A stretch of 64,000 bases of DNA from Candidatus Bathyarchaeota archaeon. GTDB lineage: Archaea > Thermoproteota > Bathyarchaeia > Bathyarchaeales > Bathycorpusculaceae. Each line of letters begins with the position of its first letter. The stretch's first letter is position 1. Shown one piece after another: positions 27,024 to 35,399 of this stretch. The stretch is from NCBI GenBank assembly GCA_003151735.1, contig PLYI01000026.1, positions 95,082-159,081 of the forward strand, written 5' to 3'. The position numbers were made by a program, and so were the translations under genes. Under the pieces are notes generated by a model, which searched no databases, was not told the DNA's origin, and saw only the letters and a list, made by a program, of their open reading frames with translations.

Positions 27024-27062
27024 GTAAAAGAAGATTGAAAAATTGGCACTTCTTCTCTTTAA
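27024..27062 (-). repeat. Dispersed hairpin, GAAGAAG stem, minus orientation
   Basis: Read on the minus strand it is AGAGAAGAAG, then CCAATTTTTCAA, then TCTTCTTTT. It matches the plus-oriented copy at 40934. A second, differently stemmed copy follows 16 bases later. Confidence 0.5.
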
Positions 27063-27077
27063 AATGGGTTACAGTCT

Positions 27078-27119
27078 AAAGAACAACACAAACAAAATTT
27101 TTCAACTGTTGTTATTCTA
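27078..27119. repeat. Dispersed hairpin, GAACAACA stem
   Basis: AAAGAACAACA and TGTTGTTATTCT flank a loop with AATTTTTCAA. It is followed by AGAAGGAAATTACA, exactly as after the copy at 31636. So this hairpin and the tail of the neighbouring zinc-ribbon gene were duplicated together. Confidence 0.55.
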
Positions 27120-27121
27120 TA

Positions 27122-27195
27122 GAAGGAAATTACAATTGAATATTATAGCAAGGATCATTTTCTTCGGTTAATTTAGGCAGAATCTTTTTCTGAGC
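27122..27195 (-). pseudogene. Tail remnant of zinc-ribbon gene family
   Basis: A minus-strand frame reads ILPKLTEENDPCYNIQL before a stop, matching the end of the gene at 31686-31985 (EKEENDLCYFIHV). Only the last ~20-25 codons remain. A stop is in frame shortly upstream. Confidence 0.4.
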
Positions 27196-27265
27196 TGGGA
27201 TATAAATTTGGATTGTAAATTACCCAAGTAAACCACAGCAATCTATTTTTTTGTTTGCGGAACGT

Positions 27266-29301
27266 TCATGGTTGTAGGTCTTCTGTCTGGCAGAGGACAT
27301 AAGCGGAGCGAGATGGCAGATAGACGCTGAGCATATTTTGACTTTTTCCTTCAGTGTTGTCTACGATAGTGAAGTGAGCCTGCTGGGAGTCCAAGCGCCA
27401 GTGTCCTCCGTACTTTTGTGCATCACTGTCTAGTATCATCCGGTATTTTCCAGGAGGAGCTTCAAATCGATAATCCGTAAAAGATTGATGGGGATTAAAA
27501 TTGAAGGCAAAAATCAAATCAGCCCTCTTGAATATAATTATCTTTTGTGTGGAATCCTCATGCAGAAGTTGAAGGACAGGTGTTTCAAGTAAGTGGTGTG
27601 TCTTGGCCAGTGCAATCATGTCTTGGTCGAAAAGGGCCAGTAAATGATGTTTTAGGTGGGTGTCGTCTGCGAGATGCCATTGTCGATTTGCATGTTTGAA
27701 TGACCAGTTGTTTCCTTCGCGAGGGAAATCTATCCAATCTGGGTGGCCGAATTCGTTGCCCATGAAATCTAGATAACCGTTGCTTGCCGTACTCAGTGTT
27801 ATCAGGCGAATCATCTTATGCAATGCTATTCCCCGGGCGACCTTAGCGGTGTCATCATCGATCCCCATGTGATGGTACATGTCTTCGCCGATTAGTCGGA
27901 AAATAAGTGTTTGGTCTCCCACTAATGCCTGGTCGTGAGATTCGGCGTAACTAATGGTTTTCTCATCTGTTCTGCGGTTGGTAAGTTCGAACCAAAGATG
28001 CCCGATGGGCCAGTCTTCATCTTTGTAATCTTTTATCAGGCGGATCCAGTAATCAGGCACTCCCATTGCAAAGCGATAGTCAAAACCGAAACCGCCCTCT
28101 AATTGGGGAACAGCCAAGCCCGGCATGCCGCTGACATCTTCCGCTATGGTAATGGCGTCGGGTTGGATATCATGAATCATTCGATTAGCTAGAGCAAGAT
28201 AGGTAAGGGCATCTTCATCCACACTGTCATCGTAGTAACCGTTGTAGGAAGTGAATACTCTCTTAAGACCGTGCTCTAGGTAAATCATGCTGGTGACGCC
28301 GTCGAATCGAAAGCCGTCAAAGAGGAATTCGTCTAGCCAATATCGGCAATTTGAAAGCAAAAAATGCAAAACCTGAGGTTTGCTGTAATCAAAGACGCGT
28401 GAATCCCATGCCTTGTGTTTTCCCCGTGGGCCTTCATGAAAATACTGAAATAGTGTCCCGTCGAAGCGGCTCAATCCCTCCACCTCGTTGGACACGGAGT
28501 GGGAATGGATCAGATCCATGAAAACGGTTAGCCCTTGGGCGTGAGCAGTGTCAATTAGGAGTTTCAAGTCCTCGGTGTTCCGTACCGTGATGAAGAGGCG
28601 AAAAAGCTTGATACTTGATATCCAAATGAACCATAGTATGGATGTTCTTGAATGGCCATCAACTGTAACGTATTGTAGCCCGCGTTGACAATTCGCGGAA
28701 GCACTTTGAGAGTGAATTCTCGGAAGGACCCGATTTTTTCTTCTTCCTGTGCCATACCGATATGTGCTTCATAAATAATAGGGGGCTCTTTAGGTCGTTT
28801 GAAATTGGGTTCTTTCCAACAATATGGCTGTGTAGGTGACCATACTTGGGCGTTGAAAATTAATGTTTTTGGATCTTGCACGACCCGTCGAGCGTATGCC
28901 GGGATACGATCGCCTTCGCCTTCGGCCCAATGAATACGGAGTCGATACAGATCGCCATGTTTCAGTTTGTTGACGGACAAGTGAATTTCCCAGACACCAT
29001 AGTCGTCGAGCCTTTTCAGCTCAAATTCTTTGCTCTCTTGCCATTTACTCATGTCGCCTATCAGGTAGATCTCTGTTGCGTTTGGAGCCCATTCCCGAAA
29101 TACCCATTCTCCTCTTTGAAAATGTAGACCGAAGTATTCGTGGCCGCAGGCAAACTCTGCTAGGCTCTTTTTACCCCGTGTAAGGCGATGTTCTGTTTCT
29201 TCGATATTTTCCAATCGGTGTCGAATCTTATCAGAAAATGGCGTGAGATAAGAGTCGCTTTTCAGCAGGCGTATTAATCGGTTTTCAGGACTGCTCATCA
29301 A
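27266..29301 (-). pseudogene. glgB: Glycogen branching enzyme, eukaryote-type, one-base frameshift
   Basis: Two frames overlap at 28564-28567. The upstream part (ATG 29301) has the CBM48 domain (EYFGLHFQRGEWVFREWAP) and ends SSRYGTPRT. The downstream part resumes with KLLIDTAHAQGLTVFMDLIH. Adding one base near 28573 restores TPEDLKLL and a 678-residue enzyme. Catalytic text matches the eukaryotic GBE1 branch: MDLIHSHSV, GFRFDGVTSM, AEDVSGMPG, ESHDQAL and FMGNEFGHPDWIDFPREGN. It would form alpha-1,6 branches in glycogen. Everything else is well conserved, so the shift is either very recent or a sequence error. Confidence 0.85.
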
Positions 29302-29334
29302 AATACCTTATTCTGTTTAAAAGGCCCACTGACG

Positions 29335-29631
29335 TCATGGGATATACTCTGTAACAAACGCCTCTGCTTTTTCTGCAGACAGACAATCTGACAGATACAT
29401 CTTAATGAGTTCTCTCAAAGCATTCCTTCGTAGTTCCTTGTTATGTTGGTTATTTGATGCGTCGTTGATTTGGCTATTTTGATTGTTAATCCAGCTGCAT
29501 GAATTGTTGATGTCGTAATTTGGATTGTAGATGTCACTTTTTGGATTATTCAGGCAGCTATTTGGATTGTCGTTTTGTGTCTTCAAGTCTTTAACAATTC
29601 GTCTAAAAAGCGAACCGATTGTTTCAGGCAT
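29335..29631 (-). CDS. Asn-rich hypothetical protein, 98 aa
   Basis: Starts at ATG 29631 (MPETIGSLFRRIVKDLKTQN). The middle, residues ~20-65, is an asparagine-rich near-repeat (NNPKSDIYNPNYDINNS, INNQNSQINDASNNQ), probably disordered. The C-terminus is a helix (RRNALRELIKMYLSDCLSAE). It lies just upstream of the branching enzyme on the same strand. Function unknown. Confidence 0.5.
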   Translation of the reverse strand: MPETIGSLFRRIVKDLKTQNDNPNSCLNNPKSDIYNPNYDINNSCSWINNQNSQINDASNNQHNKELRRNALRELIKMYLSDCLSAEKAEAFVTEYIP

Positions 29632-29688
29632 ACTAATGCTCCTTTGTGGACTATTATATTCCTAAGGTAAAACATTCTTATTAGTCTA

Positions 29689-29883
29689 CTAGAGCAACGA
29701 TTCGTAGATTTTTAGTGTCTCGTCAGCAACTTTGCACCAGGTTAAGTATTCTATTACTCTTTTGCGTCCATTCTCACCCCAGTTTCTGGCTTTTTCGGGG
29801 TTTCTCAGGGTCTCTTTTATTCCCCAAGCTATGTCAGCTGGATCTTCACCGTTAACATGCACCAGTGATATATGGTAGGTCAT
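29689..29883 (-). pseudogene. C-terminal fragment of a GT4-type glycosyltransferase
   Basis: The 64 residues read NGEDPADIAWGIKETLRNPE, then KARNWGENGRKRVIEYLTW. This is the final helix region of GT-B glycosyltransferases such as glycogen synthase (the DPxxLAxAI...NGR motif). The catalytic part is missing. Lying beside the branching enzyme, it is probably what is left of a glycogen synthase. Confidence 0.6.
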
Positions 29884-30286
29884 GATGACTTTTTGTCTAT
29901 TTTATGGTCGATGTTATTCAAGTGCGCCTCTATTTGGTCTATCTTTTTTCTATTTCTTTAATTTTATTTAGAATGGCGTATTTAGCCAAGCTAACATCCT
30001 CAATTATTAATTATGTTGGAGACAATAAAAAACCTGATAGATTTTCGTCCTAAACAAAATTAAACTCAGATTCGGATATTGAGATAACACAGGAAAACTT
30101 ATTGCGCGACCACTAAACCTTACCGAAAGTGAACTTACCGAACTGGGAAAAAAAGCGCCAAAGACCCAGAAATTAGAAAAATACTCAAAAAGGCTTCTGT
30201 GACTAAATCGGGTAACTTAACTGCATCTGCGACTAGGTAAACATAAAAGCGCAGATGTTTTGGAGTTACTAGCGGGATGGAGTTAG
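29884..30286. other. Gap with decayed coding sequence
   Basis: Near 30090-30235 frames such as GKLIARPLNLTESELTELGK and DPEIRKILKKASVTKSGNLT adjoin with shifts in a run of A residues. This suggests an old pseudogene, family not recognised. Confidence 0.3.
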
Positions 30287-30568
30287 TTGATAAACGTACA
30301 AGGAAGTAAATGGGAGCCCGATGCTAGAACAGAACCCGCGCCAAGATCAGAACCAGAACCCCGAACCGAACCAGCTCCTAGATCGGAGCCGGCCGCCAGG
30401 ACTGAACCAGAGCCTAGAACAGAACCAGCTGCGAGAACGGAACCATTGGATAATAAGATACAAACAATCAAGTGTCCTTCTTGCGGTTATCTTTTGGTGT
30501 ATTCCAAAGGAACTGGGAAGCAAACCGTCAGATGTTCAAAATGCAGAAACGTCTTCCAAGTAGAGTAG
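30287..30568 (+). CDS. Zinc-ribbon protein with ARTEP repeats, 93 aa
   Basis: The only start in frame is TTG 30287, directly after a TAG. Residues ~10-52 are tandem units of the type P-(A/E)-(A/P)-R-(T/S)-E (PRTEPAPRSEPAARTEP), highly charged and probably extended. The C-terminus is a zinc ribbon of the MJ0042/LSD1 kind: CPSCGYLLV, then CSKCRNVFQV. It may be a regulatory or secreted tether protein; unknown. The frame could also be the tail of a gene that lost its 5' end. Confidence 0.5.
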   Translation: MINVQGSKWEPDARTEPAPRSEPEPRTEPAPRSEPAARTEPEPRTEPAARTEPLDNKIQTIKCPSCGYLLVYSKGTGKQTVRCSKCRNVFQVE

Positions 30569-30949
30569 GGGTCTGTTCAGTTTTAAGTTTGGGCTTTTGA
30601 CAAAATCCGACAACCAAAATTCAAAGAAGCTAAGATTTCAGCTGAGGATGCACTTAATTTGGCTGGTTGGCTTAATTTTAGAGATAAAGGTCAAGTGGGA
30701 CATCTGGATCAAGGTTTGATAGAGTTGTCCCAAAAAGGCTATTGATTCTGCATCTATGGGATCTATAAAAAGCCTAACTTATTCTAAATAACTGCCCATA
30801 TATGGTTCCAAAAGTTAGCTCGAATGAACTCAAATGGCCTAAACAGACCAAGGTTAATTGAAACAAGTTTTTGGTGATGAACCGTCTGCACCGCAAACTT
30901 GGAAATAATTAACTCCTATAAGAAGAAAAATGGAATTCGGGAAGAAGGG
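30569..30949. other. Gap with a start-less gene tail
   Basis: At 30604-30744 a plus-strand frame reads KIRQPKFKEAKISAEDALNL, then AGWLNFRDKGQVGHLDQGL, to a TGA. It has no start and looks like the 3' end of a lost gene. The remainder shows nothing. Confidence 0.3.
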
Positions 30950-31347
30950 TTATAGTGCCCGCATTCGGTTGTTTTTTGAGTTATGTTCAACCTCAGCTAG
31001 TTCCAAAGCCTCCATTATAGGCGGTATATAGTTTGCAAATCTCCCTCGCAAACCTTTCTTGAGTCCATACCATCCGCCCCCTGGGTTTTTTGGTGACCTC
31101 CCCCAAGCTTCAACAGTTCCCTCTTCAGCGGGTTTCTGCTCGTCAGCGCTACCCAGCGGCATCCATTCCCCTTTTGCCTTTAGCATCTTATGCAAATCAT
31201 CCAAGGCACGAAGTTGATACTTAAGCTCCGTTTTACCCACCCAAACAACTATTGCTGGCGGATCTGCTTTTTCATCTTTGTATGCTTTATATTCAGAAGT
31301 TCCTGGTGGAGTTTTGAGGATCCAAGGATCATCCTTTGTTCCTTTCT
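30941..31347. repeat. 407-bp duplication, copy 2 (with intact gene)
   Basis: Matches 18468-18874. Here the minus-strand gene has its own start and continues to 31369, so this copy is the likely source. Confidence 0.75.
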
Positions 31348-31369
31348 GTTTAGCTGTCAAAAAATTCAC
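30950..31369 (-). CDS. Conserved hypothetical protein, 139 aa (DUF6855-like)
   Basis: Starts MNFLTAKQKGTKDDPWILKT. It contains GKTELKYQLRALDDLHKMLK, then WMPLGSADEQKPAEEG, WGRSPKNPGGGWYGLKKGLR and a helical end (IPPIMEALELAEVEH). I recall this arrangement from a widespread uncharacterised family, probably DUF6855; the family name is from memory. It is soluble, with an invariant-looking GS-DEQK segment that could be functional. It is partly duplicated 12.5 kb upstream. Confidence 0.65.
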   Translation of the reverse strand: MNFLTAKQKGTKDDPWILKTPPGTSEYKAYKDEKADPPAIVVWVGKTELKYQLRALDDLHKMLKAKGEWMPLGSADEQKPAEEGTVEAWGRSPKNPGGGWYGLKKGLRGRFANYIPPIMEALELAEVEHNSKNNRMRAL

Positions 31370-31685
31370 CTAATAACAGGAGTCGTTAAAGGTAATTTCA
31401 ACTTTTCGGCTTCTTGAAGCTTAAGGTCAGAGAAAGAAAAAAAATTGCTCCCAACAGAATTATAATTCTTTTTTCTTCTAACAAGAAACCTATCTTTTTC
31501 AATAGAAGAACAAAAACAATCAAATTTTTTGAAAAAGCCGTGTTCTTGTTCTATCGATTGAACTAGTATTAGTTGACTGGTCGAAGAAGTGCCACTGCAG
31601 CAACCTTCTTCTTTTTCTTATGGCAGCTACAGTTGAAAGAACAACAAAACAAAATTTTTCAACTGCGTTGTTCTACAGAAGGAAA
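31370..31685. repeat. Cluster of dispersed hairpins
   Basis: Three family members are visible: ATAGAAGAACAA...TTCTTGTTCTAT at 31503-31555; GAAGAAG at 31583-31589 with CTTCTTC at 31605-31611; and AGAACAAC at 31638-31645 with GTTGTTCT at 31667-31674 around AATTTTTCAAC. There is no gene in this stretch. Confidence 0.5.
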
Positions 31686-31985
31686 TTACACGTGAATAAA
31701 ATAGCAAAGATCATTTTCTTCTTTTTCACTTTCGAGTTTTTCTATTTCTGTTCCCGAAAGTTTTTGCAGCAAAGAAAAACCTGTTAAATGAATTGCAGTT
31801 GCACACTTGTTGCATTTAATTATCACTTCATCCAGACTTTGTTTTTCGACCTTTATATCCAAAATGGAATATCCTTCTCCGGCACAGTCATCGGGAGATA
31901 TTTTATTTCCACATTCAGGGCAAAGTAATTCTCCATTTCCATCTATTTCAGTTAAGTCCAATACGTGCGATTGTATTTGTTTCAT
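31686..31985 (-). CDS. Zinc-ribbon hypothetical protein, 99 aa
   Basis: Starts MKQIQSHVLDLTEIDGNGEL. CPECGNK and IKCNKCATAIHLTG supply four cysteines for one zinc ribbon, followed by a charged helix (EIEKLESEKEEND). A partial paralogue starts at 162 and a tail remnant lies at 27122. A member of the hairpin family abuts its 3' end. Function unknown. Confidence 0.65.
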   Translation of the reverse strand: MKQIQSHVLDLTEIDGNGELLCPECGNKISPDDCAGEGYSILDIKVEKQSLDEVIIKCNKCATAIHLTGFSLLQKLSGTEIEKLESEKEENDLCYFIHV

Positions 31986-32127
31986 TTATTGATCCTCCTC
32001 TATGGTTAGAGTTTTCAAACTTGTCCATGTTTTAGATAATATTAATTGATTTTTCCATTTTGCACTCAATTCCTTCCCAAATTGATGCCAAATTCGAAAA
32101 ACGATCGTTAAAAAGCGACAAGTTGTT

Positions 32128-32143
32128 GGATTAAATTTTAATG
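32128..32143. promoter_or_regulatory. AT palindrome, TTAAATTTTAA type
   Basis: GGATTAAATTTTAATG lies about 145 bases before the minus-strand zinc-ribbon start at 31985. It is one of several intergenic copies of the same motif. Role unknown. Confidence 0.3.
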
Positions 32144-32286
32144 CACGCACACTTTTCCGCTTCTCAGCTAAGGCTTTTTCAGTCGTCAATCTAAAGTCTA
32201 AGCAAATAGATTACGCTCCGCTCAATAGGAAAATAATGTACGTATTAACGTTAAGACGTACATTTCATTAGATTAAGCAATTACTT

Positions 32287-32436
32287 CTAAAGTTTGCTAC
32301 TCTTTTGTTCTTGCAGATTGTAGCATTTCCAGATCTTATCAGCTACCGCTTCGGAGTACCCAGAATTGGCAAGACCCTTCTTAAAAGAGCGTTCTGAAGG
32401 TTTACGCTGTTTTTTGTCATTCTGCCGTTGCGACAT
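32287..32436 (-). CDS. Small basic protein, 49 aa
   Basis: ATG 32436 opens MSQRQNDKKQRKPSERSFKK, then GLANSGYSEAVADKIWKCYN, to a TAG. An AT-rich promoter (ATATAAAATTTA) lies just upstream. A paralogue with a matching upstream region (TACAACACAAATACAA) is found at 39188-39292. Conservation of both coding and upstream sequence supports a real gene. Family unknown. Confidence 0.55.
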   Translation of the reverse strand: MSQRQNDKKQRKPSERSFKKGLANSGYSEAVADKIWKCYNLQEQKSSKL

Positions 32437-32525
32437 ATAAAATTTACTTCATTAAGTTGATAATAAACATTATGAACAGATACTCCAACCAGTAGATGAG
32501 TACAACACAAATACAAAAAATGGTT

Positions 32526-32541
32526 GGATTAAATTTTAATT
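32526..32541. promoter_or_regulatory. AT palindrome, TTAAATTTTAA type
   Basis: GGATTAAATTTTAATT lies between the 49-aa gene and the cupin gene, about 145 bases before the cupin start. It is the same motif as at 34303, 35008, 40822, 50034 and 63483. Confidence 0.35.
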
Positions 32542-32684
32542 CAATTAAATTTAGTTCGTCCCTTTCATCGCTGTAAGAGGTCCTTCGTTTCTTCTTGTTA
32601 TAGTGAGGCGTCAGTCACAATGTCTTATATGAATTGGGAGTCAATTCTTTCGCAGACTTACAGCTTGAGGAGGTGTATGGTTTT

Positions 32685-32987
32685 ATGAAGAAAGAAATGG
32701 ATCCTGTGGTGGTAGCAGCTAATGTTTCCAAGGTTCTCAACGAGAATAATAAAGTGCGGGTTCTGGAGGTGGTGTCTAAGCCTGGTGACGTTGCAAAGAT
32801 GCATTCTCATCCCGACCATGTGATTTATGTTGTGAAGGGCGGCAAGGCGGCGTTTACTTCTGGAGGTAAGACTCAAGAAATGGAGTTTAAAACTGGTTCG
32901 GTAAATTTCTTCGACGCACAAGAGCATGAAATGAAGAACATTGGAAATACAACGATGCACCTCATAGTGACGGAACTGAAAAAGTAA
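32685..32987 (+). CDS. Cupin-domain protein, 100 aa
   Basis: ATG 32685 lies 11 bases after GAGGAGGTG; the longer frame from 32634 lacks such support. The cupin motifs are KPGDVAKMHSHPDHVIYVV (metal-binding HxH) and, later, GSVNFFDAQEHEMKN. It is a single-domain beta-barrel, small-molecule or metal-binding. A paralogue lies at 34496-34795 on the other strand with the same K-GGK---TSGGKTQ core. Substrate unknown. Confidence 0.8.
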   Translation: MKKEMDPVVVAANVSKVLNENNKVRVLEVVSKPGDVAKMHSHPDHVIYVVKGGKAAFTSGGKTQEMEFKTGSVNFFDAQEHEMKNIGNTTMHLIVTELKK

Positions 32988-33362
32988 AATCCCATTAAGG
33001 CCAGTCGTCATTTTTTTTTAATTAAATTTTAATGCACAAAAAAAATGAACGATTGAAAACAAAATTATGTTGGTTCAGGTTTCCTGCAAGGGCAGTACAT
33101 GCTATGATTAGATTGTTTGTGTTTATAAACAGTTTATGTAGGCATCTGCATTCTCAATCCAGATAAGGTGTCCGCAGTTTCTGTATCTCATTAATTATTG
33201 ATTCTTTAAATCTTGTTATAAGTCTACTGGAAAAGCTCTATTGAAATTCATTGAAGTTGGGTAGTTATGGAATAAATTTAATTCTACTCAGCCACTCAAG
33301 CCTTTTTTTAATTTTAGTCCAAAAACAAGCTTATTATGCTTGGTCAGGATTATAGAGAATAG
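32988..33362. other. Intergenic gap, AT-rich
   Basis: Contains TAATTAAATTTTAATG at 33019-33034, another copy of the AT palindrome, soon after the cupin stop. No gene or stable hairpin is seen. Confidence 0.35.
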
Positions 33363-33818
33363 GTGAAATTTTTGAGTGTTAAAGAAAATCTTGAATTAAT
33401 GAAGACTCTTGATGATGCTTGGAACGCTGGACCTAACAGTCCACTTTGGGAGACTTTTAAGAATCGTCACAGAGAAGACGTTAAGGTGTATTGGCCCGCT
33501 CAACCGATTCCTACAGTAGGACGACACAATCACGATGTTGAAGCTGTTGAATTCTTTAAAACCTTCGATAACAAACTTGTCAACAATCCGTATAAAATTA
33601 TATTTGGTCAAGGAAACCATACATGCACCGTTGCTGATTGGACAGTAACTATGAAGGGACCAATGAAAGGTGCCGACGGCAAAATTGTTCCCCCAACAGG
33701 CAAAACGGCTAAGCTTGAGTTCTGTACTGTCGCAACTTGGAAGAATGGCGAAATCGTGGAAGAACGATTATTCTACGATGTTGTGGGCTTCATGCAACAA
33801 CTTGGATTGAGCAAATAA
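33363..33818 (+). CDS. SnoaL-like/NTF2-fold protein, 151 aa
   Basis: The start is GTG 33363 (MKFLSVKENLELMKTLDDAW). Features of the SnoaL polyketide-cyclase-like fold are the opening helix with WNAG, then HREDVKVYWPAQPIP, HDVEAVEFFKTFDN, FGQGNHTCTVADWTVTMKG and CTVATWKNGEIVEERLFYD. The fold makes a cone-shaped pocket. Members act as cyclases, isomerases or ester cyclases. The substrate is unknown; neighbouring cupins suggest a small-molecule modification setting. Confidence 0.75.
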   Translation: MKFLSVKENLELMKTLDDAWNAGPNSPLWETFKNRHREDVKVYWPAQPIPTVGRHNHDVEAVEFFKTFDNKLVNNPYKIIFGQGNHTCTVADWTVTMKGPMKGADGKIVPPTGKTAKLEFCTVATWKNGEIVEERLFYDVVGFMQQLGLSK

Positions 33819-33986
33819 GTCAACCTTATCTGAACCTCAACTTCCCGTTGAGTACCCTAGTCATTAATTTTTTTTTAATTAATTTTTAGTCTTGTGTGTG
33901 TTTTCATTTTTTGTCGGCTATTTTCCATTGGGCTTTTTCAAATGGTTTTTATGTTAGACTGTCCTAGTTACGAGTGGTGTTTTTGA

Positions 33987-34268
33987 ATGGTTGAAGATTT
34001 TGAACAAGACGATTTCGACATGATTGACCCGTCAGCCAAAAGAGTTCTTGTAGCCCTTTCCCAATTTGAGAAAGGTCTCGTGGTGACGGTGGACGTCTTA
34101 CACAAAAAAACAGGTTTGATGCCTGAAGCCCTAAACGACGCAGTGCGGCACCTGTCAAAATCCAAGCTCATCGACATACCTGACGCCTCAAAAAGACATG
34201 GTCCCTACGATTTCAACGGCGTCGAAATAACCGACTTCGGAAGGCAAGTGCTAGGGAAATTCGGATAA
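33987..34268 (+). CDS. Winged-helix protein, 93 aa
   Basis: MVEDFEQDDFDMIDPSAKRV leads into SAKRVLVALSQFEKGLVVTV, then KTGLMPEALNDAVRHLSKSK, then a wing (DASKRHGPYDFNGVEITDFG). This is the order of a MarR/ArsR-like winged helix. It may regulate the neighbouring cupin or SnoaL genes; that is inference from position. Confidence 0.65.
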   Translation: MVEDFEQDDFDMIDPSAKRVLVALSQFEKGLVVTVDVLHKKTGLMPEALNDAVRHLSKSKLIDIPDASKRHGPYDFNGVEITDFGRQVLGKFG

Positions 34269-34302
34269 AACTTTACAACTAGAGAAGCGAGTTTGTTGGT
34301 TT

Positions 34303-34319
34303 GGATTAAAATTTAATCC
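34303..34319. promoter_or_regulatory. AT palindrome GGATTAAAATTTAATCC
   Basis: A near-perfect 17-base palindrome followed by CTCCTCCTTGC. The same arrangement recurs at 35008. It lies between the convergent winged-helix and cupin genes. Confidence 0.4.
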
Positions 34320-34495
34320 CTCCTCCTTGCCAACCTTAACGGTTACAGATCGTAACCAGAAAAAACAGATAGTTTATCTGTTGGTACCGGTAGGTTGGAT
34401 ATAGCTACTGATACGAGGGGTAAAAAACAAGAGAAAAGTTACCCCCTCATAAATATCAAATTAACTACACGGTGAGAAGCGGTGGAAAGCTCGCT

Positions 34496-34795
34496 TTACT
34501 TTAATTCTACAACAAGCATATCAACCACTGAATCGCCAATGTTTGTAGCTTCATGGTCTTGTGCTTCCATAAAAATGGCTGAACCTTCTTTCAAATCTAT
34601 TGCCTGCGTCTTTCCTCCAGAAGTTAAGGAGAGTTTTCCTCCTTTCATTACGTAAATCATGTGTGGGGGGTGATGGTGCATTTTTGCTGTTTCGCCGACT
34701 TTGAAGGTTACTCTAACAACACGCATTTTTTCATTCTCATTTATTACTTTGTAAACGTTCGAAGCGACAATTTTAGGGTCTGATTCAATGTTCAT
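34496..34795 (-). CDS. Cupin-domain protein, 99 aa
   Basis: Starts MNIESDPKIVASNVYKVINE. The metal-binding motif is TAKMHHHPPHMIYVMKGG, then GSAIFMEAQDHEATNIG. It is a paralogue of the cupin at 32685, with about half the residues alike over the full length, so the two arose by duplication. They flank the SnoaL and winged-helix genes. Function is unknown beyond a small beta-barrel. Confidence 0.8.
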   Translation of the reverse strand: MNIESDPKIVASNVYKVINENEKMRVVRVTFKVGETAKMHHHPPHMIYVMKGGKLSLTSGGKTQAIDLKEGSAIFMEAQDHEATNIGDSVVDMLVVELK

Positions 34796-35107
34796 TTTTA
34801 AAATACCTCAAATTATACAATTATTGTTTTTGTGAAACATAAAGTGTTGTGACTACAGCCTGTGCCAACATTTTGCTGAATTGCGAATTATTGGAAAAAA
34901 ATCTAGGCAAATCATTTGTGAATGAAATTTTACGATAAGGACTTGTTTTCTTAAGTAAATAACGTTAAAAAGAGCAAAAAATAAATTCGCAGAGAAACTT
35001 TGGTGTTGGTTTAAATTTTAATCCCCTCCTCCTTGCGAAATATGCGAAACCGAAAACTGCTTATACACTACCGCCTCATATGAGGGATTAATGGAAACAA
35101 TGTTTCC
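34796..35107. other. Intergenic gap with regulatory elements
   Basis: Holds the AT palindrome at 35008-35024, a TATA-like CTTATACA near 35069 and most of the 19-base palindrome at 35091. Otherwise nothing is seen. Confidence 0.4.
35008..35024. promoter_or_regulatory. AT palindrome GGTTTAAATTTTAATCC
   Basis: Followed by CCTCCTCCTTGC, like the copy at 34303. It lies about 100 bases before the start at 35108. Confidence 0.35.
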
Positions 35108-35109
35108 AT
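35091..35109. promoter_or_regulatory. Perfect palindrome ATGGAAAC-AAT-GTTTCCAT
   Basis: A 19-base inverted repeat about 20 bases downstream of a TATA-like CTTATACA (near 35069) and touching the ATG at 35108. This is the position expected of a repressor operator over the transcription start. Confidence 0.45.
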
Positions 35110-35326
35110 GCCCGATAAGAAATCAAATTCTTCGAATCAAAAAATTTTTAGAGGTAGAAAAGAAATGACAACGAAAAAATCCAAAGCAAATAGCTTAACA
35201 CACAAAACAGACTCCAAATATAGACTAAAAGAGGTCCAAAAGAAAAATCAAAGTCCCAACAAAAGAATTGAGACATTTTTACCCATTTCAAATGAAGCGC
35301 CACCAAAAACTAATCATAATAAATAG
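35108..35326 (+). CDS. Basic hypothetical protein, 72 aa
   Basis: ATG 35108, or the in-frame ATG at 35165. The sequence is lysine- and serine-rich with no hydrophobic core (TTKKSKANSLTHKTDSKYRL), so probably disordered and possibly nucleic-acid binding. A TATA-like box and an operator-like palindrome lie upstream. No family is recognised. Confidence 0.4.
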   Translation: MPDKKSNSSNQKIFRGRKEMTTKKSKANSLTHKTDSKYRLKEVQKKNQSPNKRIETFLPISNEAPPKTNHNK

Positions 35327-35383
35327 TTGATGTATCCTTTTCTCTGAATTTACTGTTAGGACGCCACCAATGACTAAAGGGTG

Positions 35384-35399
35384 GACTAAAATTTTAGTT
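35384..35399. promoter_or_regulatory. AT palindrome ACTAAAATTTTAGT
   Basis: A perfect 14-base palindrome immediately before the convergent end of the nuclease gene. It could be a bidirectional terminator or the same element as the other AT palindromes. Confidence 0.3.

Noticed and set aside
31986-32189. 67-residue basic minus-strand frame upstream of the zinc-ribbon gene
   Set aside because: It covers the AT palindrome and probable promoter, and its composition follows that non-coding DNA.
32658-33011. 117-residue minus-strand frame over the first cupin
   Set aside because: Exact antisense shadow of the well-supported cupin gene.
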